A stretch of 64,000 bases of DNA from Methylomonas methanica MC09 (GTDB taxonomy: Bacteria; Pseudomonadota; Gammaproteobacteria; Methylococcales; Methylomonadaceae). The DNA lies in assembly GCF_000214665.1 (NCBI RefSeq), contig NC_015572.1, positions 3,286,001 through 3,350,000 of the forward strand, written 5' to 3'. Positions within the stretch are counted from its first letter, which is position 1. The number at the start of each line of letters is the position of its first letter. Shown in pieces: positions 36,230-46,856 of the stretch. The notes beneath the pieces are model-generated. The model did no database searches and was not told the DNA's origin. It was given only the letters and a program-made list of their open reading frames with translations. The position numbers were made by a program, and so were the translations under genes.

Positions 36230-39200
36230 GGGCGTTGAATTCAGCGTTGGATAACAAACCGTCCTGAAAACCGGCTAAGGCCGTGAGGGCGTCTGGAAAT
36301 TTTAGCAGAGAAATCGCTTTAGCCACCGATTGGTAGGACGCCTCCAATACCGTACCGGCCAGCATCGTCTCTATTTCCCGACTTGCGGCCCGGGCGGAAA
36401 GCATATTGTTTGCCAACAGCGGCGCCAGTTGCTCCAACATGGGCCGAAGTTGATCGAGATTAACGGCTTGGAGACTTTCCGATGACGGCGGCTCTATATT
36501 CAACGGGTTTTCCTCCAGCCAGTGCCGCGCCGCGCCGATCAACGCCTCGAACGCGGTTTTAAAATCCGTTAGCAATGCATCGACATCGGTGCGGCCCGCC
36601 AACAGGGCCGATTCAAGATCCCTGATTATTTCTCGGGCATCGACGGCGCCCATATACCCGGCTTGACTTTTTAATTTGTGCAGTTCCGCAATAACCGCAT
36701 CGCGTTTGCCCTGCGCCAGATCGTTGGCGATTTGCTCGGCCGTCGCTGCCTGCTCATGCACGAAACGCTGCAACAACTCCCGGAACAAGTCACTGTCTCC
36801 GTCGAGCTGCAGTGCCGCCTGACGACTGTCTATACCGGCAATCGCCGGAAATAGCCGCACATCGGGCATTTCATGTTCCGCTTCCGACGAGATTTGTTCA
36901 GGCACCGCATTAGCCGTCCAGCGCTGTAAGCAGTCAACCAACTGTTCGGGCTCCACCGGCTTGGGCAGAAAATCGTTGACACCGGCGTCGTACATCGCCT
37001 TGCGCTCTTCATCCAACACCCCGGCGCTAAAGGCTATGACCGGCAAGTCGTACATCTTTAAATCGTTTCGAATGGCTCGGGTGGCGCTAAAACCGTCCAT
37101 CACCGGCATATGCATATCCATCAATACCGCATCGAAGCCCCGCGGATCGGCGCGCAAAGCCGCCAATGCCTGCAGGCCGTCGGCGACCGGCACCGTGAGA
37201 GCGGCTTCCCGGCTCAGTAAGCGCTTGATAACGTCCAAATTAATGTTACTGTCGTCCACAGCCAAAATACGTAAGCCGCGCAAACGCTGACCACGGGAAG
37301 CGATGCGTACGTTATCCCGCGCTGCTGGGGCTTTAACGGAGACGGCAAAGGTAAACGGCAACTCGAACCAAAACGCGCTGCCTTTACCCGGCTGACTGTC
37401 CACGCCAATCACACCGCCCATTAATTCCACCAAGCGCTTGCAAATCGATAAGCCTAAACCGGTACCGCCGTATCGGCGCGAAGTTGAAGTCTCGGCTTGG
37501 GTAAAGGGGGTAAACAGCTGCTTACAGACATCCGGCTCGATCCCGATACCGCTGTCGCGAACTTCAAAACGCAGCCTTACCGTATCGGCGGTATTCGACA
37601 ACACCGACACCGTCAGGCGCACCTCCCCTTGTTCCGTAAACTTGATGGCATTACCTATCAAATTAATCAATATCTGCTCCAGACGCAGATTATCGCCGCA
37701 AAGTTGATCGGGAATATCGGCGGGTAGCACGGTACGCCAAATAAGCTGCTTTTCCCGAACCAGACTTCCCATCAGGCTGTCTATATACCCCAATCTAACG
37801 CCGAGACTGAAAGAAACGGCTTCGATGCGCAATTGACCCGCCTCGATTTTCGAAAGATCCAAAATATCGTTGATGATAGCGAGCAGCGAACGTCCGGCCG
37901 AATGGATATGTTTTACCAACTCGAGCTGATCTTGGGTTAAGGGTTCTTCTTCTAAAAGACCGGATAGGGCGATTACCGCATTCATCGGCGTGCGGATCTC
38001 GTGACTCATATTGGCCAGAAAATTACCCTTGGCCAAATTGGCGGCTTCAGCCGCTGTTTTGGCATTGCGTAGTTCCGAAACATCGTAAAGCCAAGCGAGG
38101 ATGGCCTCGCGGCCTTCGTAATCGATCCGCATATAAGATGCCAAGACCCAGATCGTGTCGTATTCCGGGTGACCCGGAATTTGCAACTGCAGCAACCGGT
38201 CGATGACGGTCTCACCCGCCTCAAGGCGGCTATGGATTTCTTCAAAGTCTAGCGGATCGACGTAGTAAGGCCGAATATCCACACCTAAAGCCTGCTCGCG
38301 TTGACAGTGGACCAGCTCCGCGAAGCGCTGATTAACGAAGACCACGCGCTTATCCTCCTGCAACGCAACCCGCACCGCAATCGGCGACGCTTCCAACATA
38401 CGGCGAATAGTGGCTTGTTGTTTCTTAGCCAGCGAAATATCCTTGGCGATACCCAGGTAACCGTTAATCTTGCCGGCCGCGTCGCGCATAGGCGTCACTG
38501 CCAAGGATACCGGTACCGACGAGCCATCCTTGCGTAAATAGGCCCACTCCCTGATTTCAAAGCCGTCAAGCTCCGCCTTATGGACAAACACCCGAAATCC
38601 TTCAATACGCTCTCCGAACTCCCGACTGAGCTCGGCGCCGCGCCGCTCAATTTCCAGCGGTTCGTGAAACACGCCCGGCGTCATGTTACCGATCGCTTCT
38701 TCCGCCGAATAGCCCAACATATTCGCGGCGCCGGAATTGAACAACTGAATCAAACCATCGCGATCGGTGGCAATGATAGCGACGCGCGTGGAGGCATGCA
38801 TGACATTGGCCAGCATGCCGTTAACCCGCGCCAATTCCACCTCGGCATTCTTTTTATCGGTAATATCGCCACGTACGGAAATGTAACGGCTGATTTTGCC
38901 GTTCGAATCCCGGACCGGGGCAATTACGTTGTCGACCCAATACAGGCTGCCATCCTTGGCCCGATTGCATACTTCCGCTCTCCAGGCCTTACCAGCACAG
39001 ATCGTCCGCCACATTGAAGTCCAGAATTCTTTGGGATGCACCCCGGAATTTACCATGCGGTGGTTTTGGCCCAGCAATTCCTCGCGGCTATAGCCGCTCA
39101 AACGACAAAAGTTATCGTTAACTTCGATTATCCTGCCACTCCGGTCGGTGATCGAAACCAGCAACTGTTCGTTGATGGTGCGCGATAGTAATTCGTTTTC

Positions 39201-41108
39201 GCTTAATGCCTCGGCGAGTTGGCGGCGGCTTTCGGCAATCTCCGAAACATCGTGCGCTATGACGTAAAAGCCACGGATTTGGCCGTCCACCCGATCCGGT
39301 AAATATCGGGTCAGGGAATAACGCAATCCTGAGCCGTCCGGATTCGGGAAGGCGCGTTCGAAAATCTGCGCCTCGCCTTTCAGCGCCGCTTCAATATAAG
39401 GCCGGTTTAATTCATATATTTCGGCGCCCATCAGTTCGCGTATGGACATGCCTTTTATCTGCTCGGGTTTCAGGCCGAACCAATGAAAATAAGCCTGATT
39501 GGCGAATAGGTTGATCAGGTTGCTGTCCCAGTAACCAATCATGGACGGTACCGCATCCAGTACGGTTTGCAAATCGCGGCGCGCGACTTCCAGCTCGGCG
39601 GTGCGTTGAACGACTTGCAACTCCAAGGTATTGTTCAATTCCCGTATACGCGCTTCCGCAGCCTTTTCCTGGCTGATATCGCGTATGGTTTCCGAGGTCC
39701 CCAATACCCGTCCCGCGCTGCCGTAGATCGGCGAGATGGTTACCGACGCCTCGATAAGCTCGCCCCCATGCCGCCGTCTGCGGGTATTGAAATGCGGAAT
39801 GGTCTCGCCGCGAATAATACGGGCGAGTAAACCCGTTTCCCGATCGCGCAAATCGTCAGGCACGATCAAATCCACCAGCCGCCGACCGGTTGCCTGTTCC
39901 GCGGAATAACCGAAGATAAGTTCCGCGGCTTTATTCCAGCTGGTAACCGTGCCGTCCAGCGTAGTGCCGACGATTGCGTCGCTGGAATTAGCCACGATGG
40001 CCGCCAAACGCGCCTGCTCCAACCGGTATTGTCGGCGCCGCAGTTTGGTCACTTGCGCTATGTACAACAACAAACTCAATAGCGCAGAAATCACCAGCAT
40101 GCCGCCGACAATTCGCCAGGGATCGGTTTGATTAAGATTGCTGATAAACAGCGGCCGCGCTTTCACCTCGACCAACCAAACGCGGCCGAAGACCGGTACC
40201 CGAATTTGTTTGACCAAGTTGTCCGCTGCGTTTGCTTCCGCGCCCGGCGACGCGAAAAAGCGCTCCGCGTACTCCGCATCGTCGCCGTCGGCCAAACTCA
40301 GCGAAAATTCACCCCCGCGAAAATCGAAATCCGCCAGCACTTCGTCGATCACCAGCGGCGTATACACCAACCCAACGCCGAACTGCCGGCGGAGCTCTTC
40401 CGTGGGCGGAACCGAACCCTGCCCTCGGTAGACCGGGAGCAGAAACAAAAAACCTTGTTTGACCTTACCCATGGCCTGCACCAGCGTGATGGGTTTGGTC
40501 AACTTGACCACGCCATCGCGTATTGCCGCCATCGCCGCTTCCCGGCGGCGCTGTTCCGACGCAATATCCAAACCGATTGCCTGCGCATTCGCCGTCTCGG
40601 GCTCGATATACTGAATCACCAGCTTATCGCCGTCGTGCGGCGCCAATTCTTTGATCCGGAAATCCTCTCGGCCGTCCGCCTTGACGGCGGCGACAAACGC
40701 CGCTTCCTGTTCGGGCGCAACCCGGCGAATAAAGCCGAACCCGTGCGCGCCGGGAAATTCGCGTTCGGGATCGCGCGAGGCGATATAAGTCTGAAACCTC
40801 TCTCGAGTCATACCGTCGATATCGGTAACGATAAACGTACCGCGCGCGCCGCGCAAACCGTATTCGTAACTGCCTATGCGCGCTTGCAGTTGCCGGACAA
40901 CCCGCATCGATAACGCATCGAAGCGCCGCGATGCTTCCACGGTGTGCAGGTCGGCCAGCTGTCTGCCGGTTAATGCCGCCGCCAAACAGCACATACCGAA
41001 AAATACCAGTGCGTAAACCAGCGGATGATAGCTTGGTCTGCCGTCGATCATTCGTTCGAGCTCCCATTTCCGAATAACTGGGGATTCCGGGGTAATCGGA
41101 ATCCTCAA
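36222..41108 (-). CDS. CHASE/multi-PAS hybrid sensor histidine kinase with REC and Hpt domains
   Basis: 1628 residues. Membrane helix (~30-47), periplasmic CHASE domain (~75-300, [24 protein letters not shown]...), second helix (~332-352), then about five PAS domains (~368-480, 515-640, 650-770, 775-900, 905-1030), HisKA with His in [15 protein letters not shown], HATPase ([24 protein letters not shown]), REC (~1295-1415, Asp in [13 protein letters not shown], Lys in FLPKPVEP) and a C-terminal Hpt (His in [13 protein letters not shown]). The full phosphorelay His-Asp-His is in one chain, ready to pass phosphate to the overlapping REC-GGDEF gene. CHASE ligands are unknown small molecules. Confidence 0.92.
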   Translation of the reverse strand: MRIPITPESPVIRKWELERMIDGRPSYHPLVYALVFFGMCCLAAALTGRQLADLHTVEASRRFDALSMRVVRQLQARIGSYEYGLRGARGTFIVTDIDGMTRERFQTYIASRDPEREFPGAHGFGFIRRVAPEQEAAFVAAVKADGREDFRIKELAPHDGDKLVIQYIEPETANAQAIGLDIASEQRRREAAMAAIRDGVVKLTKPITLVQAMGKVKQGFLFLLPVYRGQGSVPPTEELRRQFGVGLVYTPLVIDEVLADFDFRGGEFSLSLADGDDAEYAERFFASPGAEANAADNLVKQIRVPVFGRVWLVEVKARPLFISNLNQTDPWRIVGGMLVISALLSLLLYIAQVTKLRRRQYRLEQARLAAIVANSSDAIVGTTLDGTVTSWNKAAELIFGYSAEQATGRRLVDLIVPDDLRDRETGLLARIIRGETIPHFNTRRRRHGGELIEASVTISPIYGSAGRVLGTSETIRDISQEKAAEARIRELNNTLELQVVQRTAELEVARRDLQTVLDAVPSMIGYWDSNLINLFANQAYFHWFGLKPEQIKGMSIRELMGAEIYELNRPYIEAALKGEAQIFERAFPNPDGSGLRYSLTRYLPDRVDGQIRGFYVIAHDVSEIAESRRQLAEALSENELLSRTINEQLLVSITDRSGRIIEVNDNFCRLSGYSREELLGQNHRMVNSGVHPKEFWTSMWRTICAGKAWRAEVCNRAKDGSLYWVDNVIAPVRDSNGKISRYISVRGDITDKKNAEVELARVNGMLANVMHASTRVAIIATDRDGLIQLFNSGAANMLGYSAEEAIGNMTPGVFHEPLEIERRGAELSREFGERIEGFRVFVHKAELDGFEIREWAYLRKDGSSVPVSLAVTPMRDAAGKINGYLGIAKDISLAKKQQATIRRMLEASPIAVRVALQEDKRVVFVNQRFAELVHCQREQALGVDIRPYYVDPLDFEEIHSRLEAGETVIDRLLQLQIPGHPEYDTIWVLASYMRIDYEGREAILAWLYDVSELRNAKTAAEAANLAKGNFLANMSHEIRTPMNAVIALSGLLEEEPLTQDQLELVKHIHSAGRSLLAIINDILDLSKIEAGQLRIEAVSFSLGVRLGYIDSLMGSLVREKQLIWRTVLPADIPDQLCGDNLRLEQILINLIGNAIKFTEQGEVRLTVSVLSNTADTVRLRFEVRDSGIGIEPDVCKQLFTPFTQAETSTSRRYGGTGLGLSICKRLVELMGGVIGVDSQPGKGSAFWFELPFTFAVSVKAPAARDNVRIASRGQRLRGLRILAVDDSNINLDVIKRLLSREAALTVPVADGLQALAALRADPRGFDAVLMDMHMPVMDGFSATRAIRNDLKMYDLPVIAFSAGVLDEERKAMYDAGVNDFLPKPVEPEQLVDCLQRWTANAVPEQISSEAEHEMPDVRLFPAIAGIDSRQAALQLDGDSDLFRELLQRFVHEQAATAEQIANDLAQGKRDAVIAELHKLKSQAGYMGAVDAREIIRDLESALLAGRTDVDALLTDFKTAFEALIGAARHWLEENPLNIEPPSSESLQAVNLDQLRPMLEQLAPLLANNMLSARAASREIETMLAGTVLEASYQSVAKAISLLKFPDALTALAGFQDGLLSNAEFNAHD

Positions 41109-41373
41109 CCATTGCGCCGAGTTGCGGTATTCAATGTTAAACGCATACCCAGCTCAAGCATGTTCGATCTCGCCGTCATTATAGACTCCAGGCTGGATTC
41201 AACAGCCTAAAGCCAAGCAATATGCGTGCTACGCAGTCGCGTTGGCGCGGGTCGTAACTGCAGCAGCGACGCCGGCTTTGAGAGCTATAGTACGGCGAGC
41301 GCATAGAGTTTCAAACTAAGCCGATTCAACAATGCTATGCTGCCCGCGTTATTTTCCTTTCAACCTTTCGCTC

Positions 41374-42885
41374 ATGCCCCGCATCGTTATCGCCACCATC
41401 AACGCCCGTTATATACATACGGCTTTTGGATTACGTTACCTATACGCCAACATGGGCGAACTGCAAGACGACACCGGACTTTTGGAGTTCGGTATTAGCC
41501 AACGTCCGCTCGACATCGCCGAACAATTGCTGCAACAAACCCCTGCGATTATCGGTTTGGGCGTGTATATCTGGAACGTGGCCGAGGTTGGCGCCGTAGT
41601 GGGGATATTGAAACAAGTGGCTCCGGAAATACGTATCGTATTGGGTGGCCCGGAAGTCAGTCATCCGCCGGATTTGCCGGAGGTAGCCGAGTTGGCTGAT
41701 TACGTTATCACCGGTGTAGGCGAAATCAGCTTTCCCGACCTGTGCCGGCGGCTTTTAACCGGCCAGACGCCGCAACAAAAAATCATCCCGGGCGAAACGG
41801 CGCCGTTATCGGCCTTGGCATCACCCTACCCTTACTACACCGATACGGACCTGAAACAGCGCATCGTCTACGTGGAAGCCTCGCGCGGCTGCCCGTTCAA
41901 ATGCGAATTTTGCCTGTCCTCGCTAGACGTCACGGCAAAGCCGTTTGAGTTAAGCGCGTTTTTACAGGATATGGAGATACTGTACCGGCGCGGCGCCCGG
42001 CATTTCAAATTCATCGACCGCACCTTTAATTTAAAAGTCGACAGCAGCGTGGCGATACTGGCGTTTTTTCTAAGCAAACCCACGCACGATCTGTATCTGC
42101 ATTTCGAAGTGATTCCGGACAATCTGCCCGAGCGCCTGAAACAGGCTATTCGACAATTTCCGCCCGGCAGCCTGCAATTCGAGGTCGGCGTACAAAGTTT
42201 CGACCCGTCGGTGCAACAACGCATCAGCCGTAAGCAAGACAATGCCAAAACCCGCGCCAATCTGGTTTGGCTGCGGCAACACTCCAACGCGCATATCCAC
42301 GCCGACCTGATTGCCGGATTGCCCGGCGACACGCTGGCAGGATTCGGTCAAAGCTTTGACGACTTGGTGGCGTTAAATCCGCAGGAAATCCAGGTCGGCA
42401 TACTAAAACGCCTGCGCGGCGCACCGGTTAACCGGCACAACGACGCGTATCGATTGCGCTACGACCCTAACCCGCCTTATGCAATTCTCAGCAGCCGCGA
42501 TCTCAGTTTCGCCGACCTGCAACGCCTGAACCGCTTCGCCCGCTTTTGGGATTTGATCGGCAACTCGGGACGCTTTAGCACAACCCTGCCGGCGATCCTG
42601 GCCGACCAGCCCTTCGCGCGTTTTTTACGACTCAGCGACGCCCTATACGCCCTGACCGGCAGCACCTGGCAAATCGCCTTGAAGCGCTTGTTCGAACTGA
42701 CTTACAGGGCCATGACGGAAACGCTATCGATACCCGCCGAATCGGCCGGATGGCTGCTGGAACAGGATTTTGCACGTACCGGACAAAAAGGTCGGCCGGA
42801 CTTTTTAAGCATTAACGAAATGCCCGCCGTCGATAAGCGCACGACCGCCAACAAACGCCAGCTAACCGCGCATACCGGGCTATAA
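41374..42885 (+). CDS. B12-binding-domain radical SAM protein (DUF4080 type)
   Basis: 503 residues from MPRIVIATINARYIHTAFGLRYL; an upstream ATG at 41332 would add 14 residues of unlikely sequence. N-terminal cobalamin-binding-like domain (~1-130), radical SAM domain with CxxxCxxC in ASRGCPFKCEFCLSS, SAM-binding and TIM-barrel features (ADLIAGLPGDT), and a C-terminal DUF4080-like region. Members modify unknown substrates with a 5'-deoxyadenosyl radical. Stand-alone gene; the 223 bases before it hold nothing I recognise. Confidence 0.85.
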   Translation: MPRIVIATINARYIHTAFGLRYLYANMGELQDDTGLLEFGISQRPLDIAEQLLQQTPAIIGLGVYIWNVAEVGAVVGILKQVAPEIRIVLGGPEVSHPPDLPEVAELADYVITGVGEISFPDLCRRLLTGQTPQQKIIPGETAPLSALASPYPYYTDTDLKQRIVYVEASRGCPFKCEFCLSSLDVTAKPFELSAFLQDMEILYRRGARHFKFIDRTFNLKVDSSVAILAFFLSKPTHDLYLHFEVIPDNLPERLKQAIRQFPPGSLQFEVGVQSFDPSVQQRISRKQDNAKTRANLVWLRQHSNAHIHADLIAGLPGDTLAGFGQSFDDLVALNPQEIQVGILKRLRGAPVNRHNDAYRLRYDPNPPYAILSSRDLSFADLQRLNRFARFWDLIGNSGRFSTTLPAILADQPFARFLRLSDALYALTGSTWQIALKRLFELTYRAMTETLSIPAESAGWLLEQDFARTGQKGRPDFLSINEMPAVDKRTTANKRQLTAHTGL

Positions 42886-42979
42886 CGAATTTGCCGAGGT
42901 ATACGCCCTCAAGCCGTCGACACCATGGCCGCCCTTTCAAGTGGGCGGGGGTTCTTCAACACGCCCGGAAAAGCAATCG

Positions 42980-43564
42980 TCAACAATACCGGTCGATCAA
43001 CTCGACGGCCATTGCGGTTAAATCCACCGGATACTCGCCCTTGGTTACCTGTGCGATGGCGGACATGCCTTCCAGCAACACAAACAGTTTGTAAGCCAGT
43101 TCATCGGCCTTGTCTGCATTGATCTGCCGGGTCAAGCCTTGCAAAACCTCTATTTCCCAACGCTTGAAGCGCATGCAGGCATCTTCTATCGCCGGGTCCT
43201 TGCCGGAAAACTCGCCCATCGCATTCACAGCCAGACAACCATGAAACTGCGCGTCGCCAAACCAGTTTTTGGCGTCGTCGAAGATGGCAATAATGTTGTC
43301 GCGAGCCGATTTGTTTTCAGCGTCTATCACCGTGGCCATATGAACCTGATAGCTCGCCCGGTAATACGCCAGCACCGCCGCAATCAACTCGTTTTTAGTC
43401 CGGAAATACTTGTATAGCGTTCTTTTCGAGATACCCGCTTCCTGCATGATTATGTCGACGCCCGTGGCGTAAAAGCCGTTCTGTTTGAATAACCTATAGG
43501 CCGTTTCCACAATGAGTGCCTGCTTTGAACTGCCTGTTGTATTGATGTCTGCGTCGCTGTCCAT
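42980..43564 (-). CDS. TetR-family transcriptional regulator
   Basis: 194 residues. HTH at the N terminus: ALIVETAYRLFKQNGFYATGVDIIMQEAGISKRTLYKYFRTKNELI. The ligand domain has the FHGCLAVNAMGEF segment (~105-120) shared with several TetR regulators of redox or electrophile responses. It was probably divergently paired with the cytochrome P460 gene at 46857: palindromes with a GATCGG core stand before that gene, and a half-site (43617-43628) remains before this one. Two nested IS elements now separate them. Confidence 0.88.
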   Translation of the reverse strand: MDSDADINTTGSSKQALIVETAYRLFKQNGFYATGVDIIMQEAGISKRTLYKYFRTKNELIAAVLAYYRASYQVHMATVIDAENKSARDNIIAIFDDAKNWFGDAQFHGCLAVNAMGEFSGKDPAIEDACMRFKRWEIEVLQGLTRQINADKADELAYKLFVLLEGMSAIAQVTKGEYPVDLTAMAVELIDRYC

Positions 43565-43616
43565 CGTCTGCCGAAAGTGGAAATTTACACGAATAGCTTA
43601 ACAGATTGCCGGAAAA

Positions 43617-43628
43617 GTACACAGATCG
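43617..43628. promoter_or_regulatory. Residual TetR operator half-site before tetR
   Basis: GTACACAGATCG resembles the left half of the operator at 46742-46759 (GTAAACAGATCG), 11 of 12 matching. It lies 8 bases from the IS end and 53 bases before the TetR start codon; the other half is not recognisable. Confidence 0.4.
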
Positions 43629-44403
43629 AGCCTTGTCCAATGACACATGAGCCTGAACGAGGCACTGTATTTCCACAGTGAAATGAGCCCGAAGGCGCAA
43701 AAGTTGGGATCATGGAGGCATGATCGTGACTTTACACACCCAAGGACTAAAAACGCTGGCGCAAGTGCAAGCCTTTGTTTCCAGCAACTCAGCCATTTCG
43801 TTTACGCTGACGGATCGGGTCGCCGCTTACGGCTGGATGACCGATACGCTCAAGCAGTTTCATTATGACCGCTGTACGCGCGCCGAAAAAGGCGTTCTGC
43901 GCCGTTATTTACGCCAGGTAACCGGCTTATCCCGTGCGCAAGTCACGCGCTGCATTCAGCAATATACCGATGCCGGCGCTATCGAAGATCGGCGGCGGGC
44001 ACCTGCCGTGCCGTTTGCAAGGCGTTACACAACGGACGACATTCGCTTGCTGGCCGAGATGGATGCCTTGCATGGCACAGTCTCCGGCACCACGACCCGC
44101 AAGCTCTGCGAACGGGCGTTCAAGGTGCATGGGGATGCCCGCTATGAACGGTTGGCGGGGATCTCCAACGGCCATCTATACAACCTGCGCCAGCACAAGA
44201 CTTATCAGGCTAAACGGGGCGCCTTCGACAAAACCCGCCCGGCCAAAGTCAACATCGGCGAGCGCCGCAAACCCTCGCCGGACGGCAGCCCTGGCTACCT
44301 GCGCGTGGACAGCGTGCATCAGGGCGATCTGGATGGCATTAAAGGCGTGTATCTCATCAATGCCGGAAAATTTCAAGCTAGTTGTCGCCTCGACGTAAAA
44401 ATA

Positions 44404-45486
44404 CTATGCGGTTATTTTGTCTGGATTAGCGACCTCCTGGGGCGAGTTGTTTTGGGTTTCGGCATGATCCGGATTTAGATGCACGGTATGGATTCTGTTC
44501 CAGTTCCGGGTGTTTTGGCTCCAGCGCCGTGGGTTTTGGCGGCGGGCGTCTTCATAGAGCGCTTTGCGTTGATTCAATAGTGCCTCGTCCAATCCGGCAT
44601 GGCGTTGGGCCGGGGTCACGAAGCCAATGGCGCTATGCCGATGTTCGTGGTTGTACCATTGCACCAGGTCGGCTACCCATTCACGAGCGACGCACAGGTC
44701 GGCAAACGGTTGCAACGGGTATTGGGGACGATATTTCAAGGTTTTGAACAGCGATTCCGAGTACGGATTATCATTACTTACCGCCGGTCGGCTGAGCGAG
44801 GGCATGACGCCAAGCTGTTGCAGGGTGGCCAGCATCGTGGCGCCTTTCATGGGGCTGCCGTTATCGGAATGCAGGATGACTTGCCCAGGTTGTAGCCCTT
44901 CGCGTAAAACAATATCCCGTAACAACTCGCTGGCGTATTGGCTGCTTTCTGCCTCAAATACCTGCCAGCCGACGATCTGGCGACTGAAAATATCGAGGAA
45001 CAGGTAGAGATAGTAGAACTGGCCTTTGATTGTGGTCGGCAGATAGGTGATATCCCAGCTGTAGAGCTGATTGGGCGCTATCGCACTCAAGGCTTTGGGT
45101 TTGGTACGTGGCTGGCTGGGCCGTTCACTGCGGCGGTGTTTCAGTTGCTGGGCGGCTTTCAGTAGGCGATAGATCGTCGATTCGGAGCCCAGATAAATCC
45201 CCTGATCCGCCAAGCGCGGAACGATCTGACTGGGGGGTAAATCCGCAAATTCGGCGGAATTGGCCACGGCCAGAATGTGGTTGCGCTCGGCCTCGGTCAG
45301 CGCATGCGCCGGCGTATATTGCCGCCTCGGTCGCCGGTCTTCGCCCGGGGTTTCGCCGGTCTGCCAGCGCTGCAAGGTGCGCGGGCTCAGGCCCAGCACG
45401 GCACAGGCTTGGTCTTGGCGGGCACCGGCCTCGGTGGCTTCGGCGACGGATTCGATCAGGGTTTGGCGCTGCTGAAGGGATGTCAT
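44404..45486 (-). CDS. IS3-type transposase OrfB (rve integrase core)
   Basis: 360 residues. N-terminal HTH (ARQDQACAVLGLSPRTLQRWQ) and HTH_21-like region, then the DDE core: WDITYLPT (first Asp), LHSDNGSPMKG (second Asp), NPYSESLFKTLKY (Glu), ending with YNHEHRHSAIGFVTPAQRH. Intact. Its ATG overlaps the orfA stop (ATGA), so expression is by reinitiation rather than the -1 frameshift common in IS3. Confidence 0.9.
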   Translation of the reverse strand: MTSLQQRQTLIESVAEATEAGARQDQACAVLGLSPRTLQRWQTGETPGEDRRPRRQYTPAHALTEAERNHILAVANSAEFADLPPSQIVPRLADQGIYLGSESTIYRLLKAAQQLKHRRSERPSQPRTKPKALSAIAPNQLYSWDITYLPTTIKGQFYYLYLFLDIFSRQIVGWQVFEAESSQYASELLRDIVLREGLQPGQVILHSDNGSPMKGATMLATLQQLGVMPSLSRPAVSNDNPYSESLFKTLKYRPQYPLQPFADLCVAREWVADLVQWYNHEHRHSAIGFVTPAQRHAGLDEALLNQRKALYEDARRQNPRRWSQNTRNWNRIHTVHLNPDHAETQNNSPQEVANPDKITA

Positions 45487-45983
45487 TCGACCTCGCCCGC
45501 CAACAGCGCCCGCACCTTTTTTTGCAGAATCAGCAAGGCAGCGGCTTCAGCCAGCGCTTTGTCCTTACGGTTGAGTTCGCGTTCCAGACGCTGATTTTCG
45601 GCTTTTAAAGTGCGCAGTGTCTGGCTGTCATTGCCGCCTGAACGGGCGCTGGTGACGGCACAAAAATCGCTTTTCCACTGCGCGAGTTGATGAGCAAATA
45701 GCCCACGTTGCCGACACCAGGCATTCAATGCCTCGCCGGATATACCATGGCTTTCATGGAGGGCCAGTAAACGCTCTTCGGGGAGCCAATCTTGAGGGCG
45801 CTTGCCCACGTTTGGGCTTGACGTATCGGTGGGTGTGCTGCTTTTCATCCAGTTTTTTAAGGTATGTATGCTGAGGTTAGATTCGTCGGCAATGTCTTGA
45901 ATGGTTCGTTTTCCACGATTGTAGACTTTTGCCAGAGCTTGCTCTCTGAACTCGTCAGAATACTGCTTTTTCGGGGTAATCAT
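45483..45983 (-). CDS. IS3-type transposase OrfA (HTH)
   Basis: 166 residues: HTH_Tnp_1 (YSDEFREQALAKVYNRGKRTIQDIADESNLSIHTLKNWMK), a middle region, and a C-terminal coiled coil (LRTLKAENQRLERELNRKDKALAEAAALL) of the leucine-zipper type used for OrfA multimerisation. Longer than the usual ~100-residue OrfA. Coupled to orfB by ATGA. Confidence 0.88.
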   Translation of the reverse strand: MITPKKQYSDEFREQALAKVYNRGKRTIQDIADESNLSIHTLKNWMKSSTPTDTSSPNVGKRPQDWLPEERLLALHESHGISGEALNAWCRQRGLFAHQLAQWKSDFCAVTSARSGGNDSQTLRTLKAENQRLERELNRKDKALAEAAALLILQKKVRALLAGEVE

Positions 45984-46712
45984 TTTCTAATCTCAAATTT
46001 AAGGCGTCCTAAAAATTTGAGGCGACAACTATTGTGACGCAGGGGGATGCCGTGGACGAGGTCACCCAATTTCAGGCGGTCTTTGCCGTGGAGCGCATCA
46101 GTGAAGCCTATTTGTTGCCGGTACTGGAAGCCATGATGGATGCATTCCCGTTTGTGATTAAGAGCTTCCATTCGGATAATGGCTCGGAGTATATCAATCA
46201 CCAAGTGGCGAAATTACTGGAGAAATTGCGTATCGAGCAGACCAAATCACGCTCGCGCAAGACCAACGATAATGCGCTGGCGGAGAGCAAGAACGCTTCA
46301 ACTGTTCGTAAATATCTCGGTTACAGCCATATTCCTCAACACTTTGCGAGTCAGGTCAATACGTTCGCCGTCGAGGTGCTATCGCCGTATCTGAACTTCC
46401 ACCGCCCCTGCCACTTTCCAACGGAATTTCAGGATAAAAAAGGCAAAATACGCAAGCGCTACCGCTATCAGGACATGATGACACCGTATGAAAAGTTCCG
46501 ATCATTGCCCGAAGCGGAAGCCTATCTCAAGCCGGGTACCACGTTGAAAAAATTGGACGCACTGGCCGCCCAATGCAGCGATAATGATGCGGCCCAACGC
46601 CTCAATGACGCGCGGGCAGAACTCTTTCAATCAATCAGTAAATCCCAACAAAGCGCCGCTTAAGACAGTGCTCACAAACACCATTCGCTCAGGCTCATGT
46701 CTGGATTGGAAA

Positions 46713-46793
46713 ATACTGATCGGTATACAAAACTTGACAGAGTAAACAGATCGGTTTACATTTTGCCGCAAGGTAAACCGATTTGTTTACCTT
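46713..46793 (+). promoter_or_regulatory. Cytochrome P460 promoter with three tandem TetR-type operators
   Basis: Promoter: -35 TTGACA (46734-46739), 17-base spacer, -10 TACATT (46757-46762). Operator 1: ATACTGATCGGTAT (46713-46726). Operator 2: GTAAACAGATCGGTTTAC (46742-46759), filling the spacer. Operator 3 at 46770-46793: arms AAGGTAAAC and GTTTACCTT perfect, core CGATTT. Operators 2 and 3 are 28 bases apart start to start. Occupation would block RNA polymerase, so repression is expected, most likely by the TetR protein at 42980. Confidence 0.72.
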
Positions 46794-46856
46794 GCGAGGA
46801 AGGACAGCCCTTTAGGGTGTACTTTATTTGCTCAATTTATGTTTCAGGAGCCCGTC

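Larger units (their letters stand above)
44366..46046 (-). mobile_element. IS3-family-like insertion sequence (inner)
   Basis: Bounded by the 6-base direct repeat ATGCCG at 44360-44365 and 46047-46052. A shared 13-base inverted repeat, TAGTTGTCGCCTC, lies 13-15 bases inside each boundary (44379-44391 and 46019-46031). The outermost bases do not match each other well, so the element ends rest on the duplication and on frame restoration of the host gene. It encodes orfA and orfB on the minus strand. Confidence 0.8.
43720..46663 (+). pseudogene. DDE (rve) transposase of the outer IS, split by the inner IS
   Basis: Two exon-like halves: 43720-44365 (N-terminal HTH region ... GYLRVDSVHQGDLDGIKGVYLINA) and 46053-46663 (VDEVTQFQAVFAVERISEAYLLPVLEAMMDAF ... 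FHSDNGSEYINH ... NDNALAESKNA ...). Removing 44366-46052 joins INA to VDEV and gives exactly 419 codons, with all three catalytic acids (DSVHQGD, HSDNG, AESKN). The break is therefore a recent clean insertion, not decay. Confidence 0.88.
43636..46710 (+). mobile_element. Insertion sequence (IS481/ISNCY-like), interrupted by a second IS
   Basis: Imperfect terminal inverted repeats of ~25 bases: 43636-43660 and 46685-46710, sharing TCCAAT and ACATGAGCCTGA plus CGA. Without the inner element it is ~1.39 kb with one transposase gene. No clear target duplication is seen at the outer ends. It is inserted between tetR and the cytochrome P460 promoter. Confidence 0.75.

Noticed and set aside
40128..40913. 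261-residue plus-strand frame within the hybrid kinase
   Set aside because: Antisense to the CHASE domain; Arg-rich shadow composition.
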